Below are positions 46,010-58,044 of a DNA stretch of 64,000 nt, in pieces; within the stretch, counting starts at the first letter, position 1; each line of letters starts with the position of its first letter. Source of the DNA: Salvator merianae (taxonomy: Eukaryota; Chordata; Lepidosauria; Squamata; Teiidae). The notes under the pieces are model-generated. The model was not told the DNA's origin. It did not search any database and worked only from the letters and a program-made list of their open reading frames with translations. The DNA is taken from contig QVOM02000113.1 of the NCBI GenBank assembly GCA_003586115.2, forward strand, positions 129,787-193,786. Reading direction: 5' to 3'. The position numbers and the translations under genes were made by a program.

Positions 46010-47565
46010 AAGTGGACTGCCAAGTCCAAGAGGACACCAGTGTGGCTTACAAGTGCAGTATAATAAGTCATAAAAAGTAAGGAAAGTACATCCTGAAAAT
46101 GGAAGGATTATCCTAATGAAGACAACAGGAAAAAAACCACAAACTCTGGCAGAACAAATACAAGACAGCTATCAGGAATGCTAAAAAGAATTTTGAGGAA
46201 CACATTGCTAAGACCATAAGAAAAAAATAACAAGAACTTCTTTTAAGTATTTCAGAAGTAGAAATCTATCCAGAAAAGCACTTGGACCTTCAGATGAAAA
46301 TGGACAGAAATGGATAATTAAAGAGAACATAGAGATTGCAGAGATGAATTTTTTGCCTCTGTGTTCACTGAGGAAGGTATACCAGCAGCTGAGTCAATCT
46401 TTTCAGTGAGGAAGTCAGAAGAATTAAACTGGATAGCGGTAGCATGGGAGGACGTCCTCGCACATCTTAAAGAATTAAATGTTAACAAATCACAAAGACC
46501 AGATGCAATTCGTCCAAGAGTTCTTAAATAACTCAAATATGAAATTGCTGAGCTTCTAGACAACATAGATAATATTTCTCTAATATTTCCCTAAAATCTG
46601 TGCCTGAAGACTGGACAGTAGCAAATGTGGACAATTAAGTGACAAATGTACTTCAATCTTAACAAGCACAAAGTGATGCACATTGGGGCAAAGAACCCAA
46701 TTACACTTTTAAACTGATGAATGACAAGCTTTCTGTAGCAGACCAGGAAAGGGATTTGTCGGTTCTGGTGGACAGCTCAATTAAGGTGTCAACCTAGTGT
46801 GCAGTGGCAGTATAAAAAAAGGAAATTCAATGCTAGGAGTAATTAGAAGGTAGTAGAAAACTAGTCAGCAAGTGTCATTGTCCGTCTTTATGAATCTCTG
46901 GTGAGGCCACACTTGGAATATTGTGTATAATTTCAGTCACCTCATCTCAGAATGGATATTGTGGAACTGAAAAAGGTGCAGAAAAGTGCAACGAGAATTA
47001 TCAAGGGACTGGAACACCTTCCTTACAAAATCAGGCTGCAACATCTTGGCCTCTTCAGCCTTGAAAGATTATCTTTAAGAGGGGACTTAATTGAAGTACA
47101 TAAAATGATGCATGGTATGAAAAAGATGGATAGAGAAAAAAATAGTTTCTCTATCACACAACTCTAAGACCAGGGGATGCTCTATGAAGCTGATGGGCAG
47201 GAGAATTAGGAACAATGAGAGGAAGTATTCTTTTTCACCCAGAGGGTCATCAGTCTATGCAGTTTACTATCTGATAGGTGGTGACAGCAATCAACCTGAT
47301 TAACTTTAAGGACAGATTGCACAGATTCATGGTGGTCAAGTGTGTCCGTGGCTATTAGAATGAATGCCTAGATAATGCTTCCATGGTGGAGAGAAACGCA
47401 GGATGCCTCTAAAGGCCATTTGCAGGGAATGAAGAGCAAGTGAAGGTTTTCCTGTTTTCTTCTGCTTGAGAATGCCCAGAAGCAATTGACGGACCACTGT
47501 GTGAGACAGGATGTTGGTTCAAATGGGCCATGGCCCAATTAGCAGGGCTCCTCTTATGTTCTAAA
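46010..47565 (+). mobile_element. CR1/L2-type LINE, internally deleted
   Basis: 46150-46600 reads as the pre-RT linker and start of RT (NFFASVFTEEGIPAAESIFS in part, ELNVNKSQRPDAIRPRVLK), then jumps after about 46620 to the thumb region (about 46640 onward, LNKHKVMHIGAKNP). The RT core with the catalytic DD box is missing. The end is a 3' UTR finishing with gggctcctcttatgttct. Frames are broken throughout. Confidence 0.8.
46952..47167 (+). pseudogene. CR1/L2 ORF2 C-terminal fragment
   Basis: 71 residues: MDIVELKKVQKSATRIIKGL, then LPYKIRLQHLGLFSLERLSL and GDLIEVHKMMHGM, the conserved block just after the RT thumb of CR1/L2 elements. Equivalent to 10584-10790 in the minus-strand CR1. It ends in frame within a degenerate FSITQL segment. 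Confidence 0.85.
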
Positions 47566-48837
47566 GACAACATGGAAGGTGATTCCAATAATAGAGGACC
47601 ATACCTTGATGCTGCCTGGGGAACTTTTTTATTTTACATATGAACACAGGTGTTGTCACCTAAAGGCAGGGGACACTTCTCTGGACAGGGAAAAACATAC
47701 CTATAATACTTATCTATAAGGAATTCAAAACAGAACCAATGTGATGTGAGTGCTTTGTGCCAACTTGTCTAATGAGTGCAGAGGTATCTCATCATCAAAG
47801 ACAAATTTTATTTGTCAGCTGCCTGTTGCACCTCTGGACTGTGATAATGACTTCTAGAATGATCTGCGGAGATAAAGACAATGGAATAGCACACTCAGAC
47901 AAAGCTGTTCAAGTATATGGATATCTGTCCCATTTTAAGTGCTATCAAAGTGAATAAATATTCTTGATGACTGCACCTGTTTTAACACCTTGGGTTGATA
48001 AAATAATAGTTAGCCAATATACCACCATGAGAACAATGAGACCTTTCAATATTATTTTAGATTTTGAGTGCATGTCCAGAACAGATCTGCTGGGGTTTCA
48101 TTCAGTTTGGGGTAAGCAAGACAGTTAACTGTTATGAGATGTCTTATTAAATATGAATTTATATACACTTGGGTACATAAGGCATAAGCAACCTTGTGCC
48201 AGGGTGGGCACATGAAGCATTGGCAAATTATGACATGTTGAATTGTTACAAGCCATACTGAGGATACTGGCTTGTAATGGGGATTAGTTGACCCAACTCT
48301 GGACTCTTGAGATCTTTAAGGCAAGGTTTTAAAAACATTAAAACTCCAAACAAAGAGGGGACAAAAGGAAAGCACTCTTAGACTCATGGTTCCTTGAAAA
48401 CAATGTTGTATCTTTAATAAAGCCCAGCAAAAAGTCTTGGAATCAGAAGAAATAGCAATAATCCATGCAATTTGCCAGAATTAGCTACTATCACAGTTAG
48501 GCAATTACTAGGAGCAGAGAAGGAAAAAAAAAATCAAACTAAGGAAGGAGACCTAGCTTGTGTGTGTTTGTGTATGTGTGTGTGTGCATGTGCGTATGTG
48601 TGTGTGTATGTATCTGGCAAGAAGCTATAAAGGTTTCTAATATCCTAGTGCTAAGGGACAAAGTAATTTCACCATTGCAGGCAGATCTTCACCATTCCAT
48701 GTGTAGGTCTCTGCATGCAAAGGGATCAAAAGCCAGAGATGGGGAAGTGGAAATGCTCCATAGCTCTCACTCCCTTAGTAAAAAAACAGTTCTTTTGCCA
48801 AATGGCATGAAGAGAGAGACAAAGATCCCTCTTCCAA
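47566..48837. other. No firmly recognised feature
   Basis: Contains a (TG)n tract at 48558-48612 and ctttaataaagcccagc near 48414, a polyadenylation-like word readable in both orientations that may belong to the same retroelement as R1 copy 3. Confidence 0.35.
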
Positions 48838-49650
48838 GTGAAATCAGGTCAAAAAAGAAGCTGCAAAGCAGCATAAAAGCAGTCTCCATTTCAACAGGAG
48901 GCAGGTAGAAGCAGCTAGCAGCCTGGAAAAGTGGGATGGGATGGATGATCTCAGGATGAAATCTTTCTTTATTGATGTTGGGAAGACCTTCATCCCTAAT
49001 GGTAAAAACGGAACTTTTTATTCTCTTTTTTCCAAGTTAAAAAGGGGCAAGCTAGCTCATTGTATGAAAGATGGATTGAAATCCTGACTTTTTGATAGGT
49101 CCTTTTACAACAAGAATTATAGTTATTGGTCCTTTTAGGAAAGAGGTGTGGTGAGCAAATGTGAGTATAGGACAGGTCAAGTCTAGGTTGCTTACAAGTA
49201 AAATGCAGATGAAGGGACAAAAATAAATACACTGGTTGATGGGCTTAAATGCTGTTTGCATTCTTAATAAGAAGCAGACTGGAATAATGGACTAGTCTGG
49301 ATTGCCAAATACATATCTTTAAGCTTTTTATAATTGTTAATGTTATCAGTTTCCTGAGCTGGAACTTGCTTGAGTTAAGTTGTTTTTTTGTTTTTTGTTA
49401 AATTCTGAAAATAGGAAAAATGTTGATCTTTTTACAGACAGGCTTGTCCTAAAAATGAATGCAAATAGGAAAAAAATGACTCACTTCTGGTCTAAATACA
49501 GAGTCCATGCTACTGGTCAGTTTCCCTGTATCTGCAACCTTCATGACAATTCTATTTCATATAGTTGATGCCCATTTTTGTAGTGTAAGAGTGTCTGTGC
49601 CTTGGCAGTGCCCTTGCCTTTGATTGGCACAGCACTCCAGAGTTATACCT
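48838..49650 (-). repeat. Unclassified interspersed repeat R1, copy 3 (inverted)
   Basis: Reverse complement of 2855-3710. Shared blocks are gaaatcctgactttttgatagg, tattggtccttttaggaaag, gacaggcttgtcct, tttccctgtatctgcaacc and ggcacagcactccagag. It is the longest copy and keeps both ends of the family as far as I can tell. Confidence 0.75.
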
Positions 49651-52600
49651 TCTGGGTATTCTAGCAACAAAAAGTACAGGAAATGAACCAGCAGTGCCCT
49701 TGATCCTTGTGTCAGATAGAATCCATTTGGAATCTCAAACCCCATCTCAAATATACAAAATGGAAAAGATTTTTCTGTGACTCAAACCCCTCCCTTCTGC
49801 CTACAAGGGAGCACACCTGCATAAATTAATCAAGAATAATTAATGTAAATAGGTCTGACTTCCTTCAGAATACTAGAAATCTCTAGCTCTGATATATAAC
49901 CTTGTACACTAATAAAAATATCAAAAGATGTCTAAAAGGTATCATGTTTGTCATTGCAAAATATTGATAAACTGCAAAGTTTAACAGAAATATTAGATAA
50001 ACATCTTGCTTACCTCTGTCTGGAATTGTAGTGCATCTCTTGATTTTCCATCAGGAAACTTTTCTGTCATTTATGGCAAGTCTGTATGTTAATGAGTCAT
50101 CTGCTGAATTTCTGATCAACAGTTATCCTGAGCATATGACATTCACTGCCTCAGGCCCCCTCAACTTTATTCTCCATAGCTGGCATTCATTGCACCTTTG
50201 TATTCACAAAATCTTTTTCACCAAGTCAAGGGAACCAATTCTACTTCCTGCCCTGTACCCCTCTGTTTGTCTTTCACCTTCCCTTTATTGTTCTCTGTTG
50301 CTTTATTTTCTCTTCTCTCCAGTCCATTGGATCCAAGGATAGGTAAATATATATGACTTTGGGAAGGAAAAACTGCTTAGTTAAAAGTTGTGTTTTGTTG
50401 CATTTTTGTGTCTTAGTTTTTGTTTCCTTTTACTGCTGAAATTTAGCTTCAGAATACTAATAGGGTCTCCCCACTCAGTTCTTCTTTGCCTCATTCTTCT
50501 CTCTCTTCCTCTTTTTCTTCTTTGTATTGCCTGACTGTGCTATAGCTGATTCAAACCACATTTCATTGCTGCTGCCTATGGTTTTTGCTCTGCTGCCATT
50601 TTCTTGACCTTTTAATAAAGAAATAATCCTTTTTTTTATTGGAAAATCTGCTTTTTACTTGATATTGTCTTTGCCTCATTTTTATATGATTCTCACCAGT
50701 TAATTATAAGTTTTTTAAGTCAATATTCTGAAAACTTCTTCTTTTAGAGGGTGACTAGAAGAGCTTCTTCCCCCAAACCAGTATTCCCAGTTCACTGCTC
50801 ATATCACAACCATTAATAACTCTTCTTGATAGCTTTAGTGCATGTTGTTTCCTTGTAGACAGAAGAGATAGGGATCATAGGAAAATTTCAGTTAGCATTT
50901 TAAAATGGGGCCTGTGTTCCTCCATGATGGATTCTGTCTAACAGAAGTTTCCAGGCCTTTGCTGGTCATTGCTTAGTGCCTTCAGCATATCATATTTATC
51001 ATAATTTAGGCTTTCCTGACCTAAAGCCCATCTATGCCTTAGGTACCACAGCAACTTAATCTGAATTAAAAGTGCACATTGTTACAGCAACATCTCTATG
51101 GAACCATGAATGTGCTATAAGGGGGTAAGTTCTATTGGACATAATGAGTGTACTGGAAGAGCATAGCATCTGCATGGATCCACACTGATCCAGTAGCCAT
51201 GCCAGCATAAGTGATCTTTAGAATGCTTGAACACCAGAGAGGTAGGAAGAGCTCTGGTACAAATTCCTATTGCTTTTATCAGTGGCCCTGTCACTATCCT
51301 GGCTGCTTCTAGATGGTGAGAGGAAAATGGAGGATCTTGTTTAAATCCCATAATTGCCTCCTACTGTTCCTGCCAAACAACAGGTGAAATAGTGGAGCAA
51401 ACCCAGGCCCTCACTTTGTCTGGTGCTTGGTCCCATGATGGCATGGTGTTTAATTCTGGGTATTTCAATGCAGCATGATGTCCCCTGCACTAGCCAATGG
51501 GCATTTTTGATCCAGTTTTGCCCTTTGACATGTATGGTGGCCATTTTCAAGAAGATGAATCCTTGGAGCAAGTATCCAGGCAAGGTAAGCCATGTAACAC
51601 TATTCTGGGAAATGGATACATGTGGCAATCTCAATATAGTGCCAGGTTAATCTTGGCTTTCAGACCCTGTCTGGACATAGGCCATGCCACTTTTGCTGCT
51701 CAAGGAGCATAGCTATTTTTTCAGCAGCTGTACAAAAAATCCCCAATTGCAATGTTATTGCAGCCAGAGGCAATGTGTGACATATAAACAGCATGCTGTT
51801 ACAAGTGTATGCTGTTCTTAATACATTTAGATCCTGCCAATGTTAATGCCCCATCCTAAGCCAAGGATCCAGGAATTTCTTTCCTCACAAAGCTCATCAA
51901 TTTTTTATAATTCATTATGATGGTTGTCACTGAAAAATATTGGAATCTATCAGTTGATGGATGGATGGACGGATGGACGGACCATGCTGGAACATTGTTT
52001 AAGGCACTTTTTAAATTCTTTTTTCTCTCAGACATGTGGTTGGTGTTGTGGGTTATAATTATCTTCTTGATTCCAATATAACAATAGCATAGACAAAATC
52101 TTCCATCACTAATAAAGCATTCAATTTAGTATTTCAATATTGATCAATATATTCATTTCCTTCTTTTCCCTTTTCTTTGTAATGAGTGTAAAGACTAATT
52201 GTTCCTAATTTGGTTTTGATGGATTCTTCCCTAATTAGCACTTAAGACATTTTTACAAACTTAAAATGAAGTTCAGAAGACTAATTACCTTTTATCATAC
52301 TAGTAGAAAAGATTAGTGGTGACAAGAAAATCATTTGCACTGTTCTTTAGTCTGTCCCATCAAGCAAAGTAGTTTTCAAATTAATTTCCACAATTTCAAA
52401 CTTCCAACCATTTGATTTGAGCATTTATCTCTTAAAAAAACAAACACTAAAAGCAAACAAAAGCAAAAATGCAAAACCTGTGTCTTTATTGTTTTGACTA
52501 CTAATTAAATCTCTGTAATTATAACATCTCCCAAAAATAATCAAGATCAATAAAAGGGCAATTGTGGCACTTCAAAGATTTTACTGCAATTTGCATATGC

Positions 52601-53869
52601 AGCTTGAATACTTATTGCATTCAAGAAGTGGTTAGGCAGGTGTCTGTGGAATCCTGCATGAAACAGGGGGGTAAATGTGATGACCTAATGGTGCACTCCA
52701 ATTATATAATTCTATGACCACCTTTACTCTTTTATACTGTCTAGTAAAATAATTTTAAAAAAATGCTTCATTCAAATATGAGGAAATGCTATTTTGTGTT
52801 TAGTATGTACTGTGCTATGGACCTAAATATTTCTCCTTTTTCCTACATTTCATTTCTTATTTACCACACACGGTCATAGAATTAAGCTGCAAATGTATGC
52901 CTGTAAAATATATGCGGGATGGAATCCAATTGTCTGTTCATCCCTAGTCCCACCAGTTATCTAATGCTGTTGAATATTCAAGCTTTTAATAATGGGCACT
53001 AAGAAAGTGCATGTGAGCATGTGTGTGTGTGTTCTCCCTCTCTCCCTCTCTCTCTATCTCTCTCTCACACACACACATAACTGAAACTAATGATGCTAAT
53101 ATTAAGATGCCCTTATATAAATTGATGTGATGACCACCAGGAGAGCCCTTCCTGACATTTGGCAGGCTGTCTCAAATTCTTCCATTTTCAACAGAAGGAA
53201 TCACCTTCCATTGAGAATCCATACAACCTTGCTATCTTAGTACTCCAACAGCTCCCTACAACACACTTCAGTATCAGCTAGCTGTCTATTGTAGCTGATA
53301 AAGGCAGACTGCTTTTGACAACATGTCAAAGGGATAACACAAAGAGGTCTATGCCTTTGGGGGATCCACCCTAGAAAAAATGAGGGTGAGGATCCAGAAC
53401 TCTTAGGTGACTCTTAGGTATGATAGGTGTAGTGGTTTGTGAGATTTAAAACAGATTTCTAATCTGTTTTATCTTTAATACTGTTTAAGTCTACTTATTT
53501 ATGCATTGGCCTCTATAGGAGAAGGGAATAATGTGTCAAGGCAGAGAAGGAGGGGAAATTGCCCTGAAGGTTGGGAGGGACACAATAATATTACTGTGGA
53601 GACAGAAAGCAATATAGAATTGGGAGGCAGAAGCATGAAATTAGGAGAAGGAGTGTTTAGGCTATTTGGATCCTGGATGGAAATTGGTTCCCTCTACTGT
53701 AAACAGAAGAATTTGAGGCAGTCTGTCAAATGAGGCAGCCTTCCCTGTTTTGGTGTTGTTACTTGATCTATCACTATAGTGACTTCATCTTAATTAATTC
53801 ATCACCCAGGTCTATGTCATTTAGCTTCCTCTGAATGTTGTCTTGCCAGGCAGGAAGGGAGGGTTATAA
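49651..53869. other. No firmly recognised feature over about 4.2 kb
   Basis: No coding frame or repeat family recognised apart from (GGAT)n-like at 51957-51980 and (TG)n(CT)n(CA)n at 53017-53079. 52080-52480 looks single-copy and AT-rich with TAATTA words, a possible conserved non-coding candidate. Confidence 0.35.
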
Positions 53870-53975
53870 TTTAAATATGTTTTATATTATTCTATGTATT
53901 TTATCTTTTTATTGTTGTGACTTGCCCTAGGACCTACAGGTGAAATATAGGATATAAATTATTAAATGAATGAAT
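53870..53975 (+). mobile_element. LINE/SINE 3' tail fragment
   Basis: The order attttatctttttattgttgtgacttgccctagga, gaaatataggatataaatt, then (AATG)n resembles the common reptile LINE/SINE 3' tail. Too short to classify. Confidence 0.4.
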
Positions 53976-54419
53976 ACAATTATATTTCTATGTTGGTTTT
54001 ATTATCACCTACTCTGGGACCTCTGGATATAGGGTGAGATAGAAAGACTAATAAATATCTGCATGAAAGTGCTTTAATACACATTAAAGGACAGAAAATT
54101 CACTTCCAAAATTCATCCTCTTGCCTTTAATATGGTTTAGAGGTGGAATGGAAACACTAACATCTGCAAGCTACCACCTCCAAGTCACATTTGAGCTGAA
54201 TTCTTTTTAATGCGAGCAGATGCAGCATCAGAAAATATTTTTAAAAAATGGTGATTAAAACATTCAAGGGGTAAACCTACAATGTCTGGAGCTTTTCACT
54301 CTAGAAGCAAGGTGAGTGAGAGGAGATATATCAGATGTGTATAACATTATGTGTGATATGGACAAAAATGATAGGGTGATGTTTTTTCTCTCTTTCCTAA
54401 AGTACCAGAACTAGTCAAA

Positions 54420-54775
54420 TACTGGACTAACCAGGATGTAGGGTTGATTTGGCCAGAGATGGGCAAACCTGTCTCGGGAGCTAGGTGAACTCTCCATGGC
54501 CCGGGTAAATAAGACCTTGAAGAACAGAAACTTTCCCAGGCTCCGAAGAGACTGGAGAGAGGAACAGGGGTGTGCGGCCAGCTGTCAGGACGAGGCAATG
54601 CTAGTATAATAAACTTGTGCTTATCAATTGCTTTGAAGCCGCTGTTGTTATGATTAGTAGCTATGATAAAAGGTAGCTGCTGGAGCTATATATACCGAGT
54701 GTGTACTGAATAAAGTTTGAGCAATTCTCCTTCACATTGACTCGGGTCAATCATTGCTTCACAGGACAGACTTAA
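54420..54775 (+). mobile_element. Candidate solo LTR or LTR fragment
   Basis: CTATATATACC (TATA-like) is followed about 20 bp later by CTGAATAAAGTTTGAGC, then ctcgggtcaatcattgcttcacaggaca and an A-run. A TATA box, short R and AATAAAG in this order is typical of a retroviral LTR. No second LTR, no internal region and the 5' limit is a guess. Confidence 0.4.
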
Positions 54776-54886
54776 AAAAAAAAAAAATGAGACATATGTT
54801 TCAAAGGTTCCTGGATGCAGGTACCTCCATTTAAGCACTCTTCAGTTGCATTGCTAGGCACCTTGTATCCACCTCGTGAGGCATGG

Positions 54887-54894
54887 GTGCATAG
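54887..54894. repeat. 8-bp target-site duplication, left
   Basis: GTGCATAG, repeated exactly at 56031-56038. Confidence 0.9.
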
Positions 54895-56030
54895 TAGGGA
54901 TGTACACGAAAGGAATTTTCGCTGTTCGTTTTGCAAAGCATCGAAGCTCCATTGCTTCGTTTTCGTACGAAAATGGAGGTCGCGAAAATGGTGACTTTTG
55001 TTTTCGCTGCGAAAATTTTAGCAAAAAACCTGGAAGTGCAAAATGAACGAAATAAGTAGCGAAAACACTTCTTTCTATAGGGAAACGCCGCATATCCCTC
55101 TGCCCTGTCCCTTCTATATTTGACCGTCCATGTTGCTAATTTAAGGAGTTGCTTTGTTAAAGGTAAAAAATTCATGGAGCTTTCTTTTAGCCGGTGGCTG
55201 GTTTGTAGCAGGATTCAAAGCAACGAAGGCATGTTGGGGGTTCCTCACTGCAGATTGTGAGGTTGCTTGGAAGTGCTATGATTTTGCTAATACACCAGAG
55301 AGGTGAAAGCAAGCGAAAGCCAGCGAAGGGAATTTTTTCGCTTTGATTTTTCGATGCCTTTTCGATGCTCATGTCTGTGCACGCATGCACACTAACTTCT
55401 GTCACTTTAACTTATCGGTGCAACTCATTGCTGGCTGCCGTCCGTGCCGATCGTTTGGGACACAGAAACTATTACTTCACCTACGAGGCGGGCGGGATCA
55501 GCCAGCAACGTGCAAAACAATTGCCTTCAGCTAAGTGCGTAATTTAGAAGACTGGAGGCAGCCGCAGGATTAAATAACTCCCTCCCTACTTCTGAGCAGC
55601 AGCGAAATGACGCCTCGTCTTGCCCTCCATTTCAAACCGCAGAACTATATACCACCATCAAAGAAGTTTTATTAACTCCTAGCCATCTGAGTTTCTCATC
55701 CTCATGTGGTGTGATCGCTGCGAGGCAGGCGAAGAGCTAAAAAAGTACCGTCTTTCCTAATGTGATGCATTACAATTTCCACCTCTAGAGGCAGAGAGAC
55801 TTGAGGCTACGAAGCCACCGAGCTTCGAGGCTTCGAAGTTTTCCCAGCGAAAAAAGACGAAAGCGGCCATTCGCGGCGAGTGGCGAAGGTCCTGAAAATT
55901 AGCGAAAATGGCCAGGACTTTCGCCATTCGCTTTCGCAATGGAGATGCCACTTCGCATTCGATGCGAAAGTCACGAAGCAACGAAATTCGTACGAAATTT
56001 TGTTGCTTCAAAATTTCGTGCACACCCCTA
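54895..56030. mobile_element. 1,136-bp hAT-like non-autonomous element
   Basis: Terminal inverted repeats TAGGGATGTACACGAAA and, from the right, TAGGGGTGTGCACGAAA. It is flanked by an exact 8-bp duplication GTGCATAG, the signature of hAT transposition. The interior near both ends is full of cgaaaa/ttcgt words, as in 19370-20023. No transposase frame is seen, so it must have been moved in trans. The clean duplication suggests it is among the younger insertions here. Confidence 0.85.
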
Positions 56031-56038
56031 GTGCATAG
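56031..56038. repeat. 8-bp target-site duplication, right
   Basis: GTGCATAG, identical to 54887-54894. Confidence 0.9.
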
Positions 56039-56248
56039 TGAAAAGGCAGATGGTGTGTTGACTTGAAGTTTCAGTCACAGGTACCTGCAGTACTAAGTAG
56101 AGGCACGACCATAGTTAAATATTGGAATGTGCTATTGGTCACCAGTTTGGATGATTTCAAGAAAGACTTGAACTAATATATGAAACTCATTGTAATAAGA
56201 GGTAATGGCAATTGTTGCTTGTTTCTGTCTTCTCACCCACCTTTCTCT

Positions 56249-56757
56249 GGGCCTTCCTGCAGTTTCCACTGTGAAACATTCATTAGCAAACATTCCAAGG
56301 TGGAATAGACATCGCAGCACAGACACCATCCACACTGTGAGGTCTTAGAACAGAATGTCAGCAAAATTAATGGTGCAAATGCTGGTGTTCTGCTTGCAGT
56401 CTGCACCATCGTAACAGCTGGGAATCTTCCAGCCACTGGCATGGCAACTGGCAACACCATGGATCACTCAGGCATGGCTGTGCCATGCCACATGAATGTG
56501 AAGGCATAGTCTCACCATGCAGATGCAACCATACTGCACAGCTATGCATTCACACCTGGAAGCATGTGTGAACACACTGTGCTGAGAGCAGTCCAGTTGC
56601 TCCCAGCACAGCTATAGAACATGATTTATTGCTCCACAGCTAGTAGCAATTGGGAGCAAATGGAATCTGCTCCTGATTGCAAGGGCCTCTATAAAGTGTG
56701 GAGGCACTTGACTAGAGAGTGCCCTGGTGCTCACTAGCTTCAAGTGTGAAGAGGCCC
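56249..56757. mobile_element. 509-bp MITE, TCT target duplication
   Basis: The left end is GGGCCTTCCTGCAGTTTCCAC; the right end reverse-complements to GGGCCTCTTCACACTTGAAGC. TCT flanks both sides (56246-56248, 56758-56760). Relatives are 31286-31481 (right part) and 1932-2080 (left part). Confidence 0.75.
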
Positions 56758-57017
56758 TCTTTCTCTTTCACCTACACCTAAAAAGCTTTTTGTCTTCTCC
56801 ATTGTATCCTGTGACTTGCTTCTTTGTTCTACACTCAAAAGCAGCACTGCATTCATTCCCCCTGTCACATTCACTATTTGAAATAGGTAGCTGGATTCAT
56901 TAGGCTAAATGATACTGTTCAGCTCTGTAATTCTATGAGTGTCCTATTTCACATACCTTTTTTCTGCTATATACAAGGATGTATCTAGCATCACTTTCTC
57001 ACTTCTGTCCTGCTCAC

Positions 57018-57309
57018 TAGAGATGTGCTGATCTGATTCAGGTCTGAACTGATTTAAATTGAACAGGGGTGTTCAAAAAGTTCAAACCAAACACCTTGCC
57101 TGTTTAAAAACATGGGTTTGAATTTGAACTGAGCAAAGAGGTGTTTTAACAAACCTAGTGAACACACCCTGTTCCATCATTGTTTGAAGGTGTTTGAATC
57201 AAACCACCCCTCTGCTGTTTGAAGAAAAAAACCTTCAGAATCAAGATGAATTAGTGTGCGTTTGATTTCATTCAAACCAAATACACAAAAAAGTTTGTGT
57301 GCATGTATT
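57018..57309. mobile_element. hAT-like MITE, degraded
   Basis: Starts TAGAGATGTGCTGATC and ends GTTTGTGTGCATGTATTA, imperfect versions of the TAGGGATGTGCAC ends. The interior holds gttcaaacc/gtttgaattt repeats like 6688-7009. No target duplication. Confidence 0.5.
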
Positions 57310-57495
57310 AAGGCATGTTCTGTGATACATCCTTGCTCTTTTCAGCTTCAGAGTACTTCTGGCTCAGGTAATGATGAAACAATATTTGTTCTAATCTTTA
57401 ATCAAATAAAACTAGATTCGTCAATGTAACAATGAGTTTAGGTTGTGACAACTAAAAGGGTACAAATAACATCAGACAATACATTGGCACCTATA

Positions 57496-57714
57496 GCTGT
57501 GATCACACATTAAAAAAAGTTCAGAAGCAACTCAGGAAGTCTACAAAGATGACAGCATGTGGCCTCTGTGGTCTCATTTCAACCCTGATCCTCCTTTTTT
57601 AGTATAGAATGTTCATGCAAGGGGAAAGGACAGTGTGAATGATCCTGTCTTAAAACCATCCCTAAGCCATTGCTGAGCTGCCTCAGAGATGCTTTAACTA
57701 TGTGTGATCACAGC
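57496..57714. mobile_element. Short MITE with GCTGTGATCACACAT ends
   Basis: 219 bp bounded by GCTGTGATCACACATT and its near-exact complement ATGTGTGATCACAGC. No frame; flanking duplication unclear. Confidence 0.65.
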
Positions 57715-58044
57715 AATCTAAGAAATCTTACTGTTTATCTACAGTTCCTCAGTTATTTAAGAAATTTACAGTACCAATTCCCATTAAAAAATCTTGGTGG
57801 TTCATAGTAAAACCAAACTTTTAAAAAATAAAATAAAGAAATTCAATTAAATAACAAGCATAATATAAAACAGTGTGGGTGGAGAGAAAGGAAACCATTC
57901 TTGGTGGATAGATAGATCTTGGTGGAAAAGAATGTGTACAATAGCTGATTGGATGGAAATGCAGTCAGTTGACAAATATCAGAAGATACAAGATCATAAT
58001 AGTTGCCACATAATTTGCATGTGTCCTCTGGTTCTGTAGAATTA

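Noticed and set aside
48558..48908. 116-residue plus-strand frame
   Set aside because: It starts in a (TG)n repeat (VCVCMCVCV) and continues antisense to repeat R1, with no motif.
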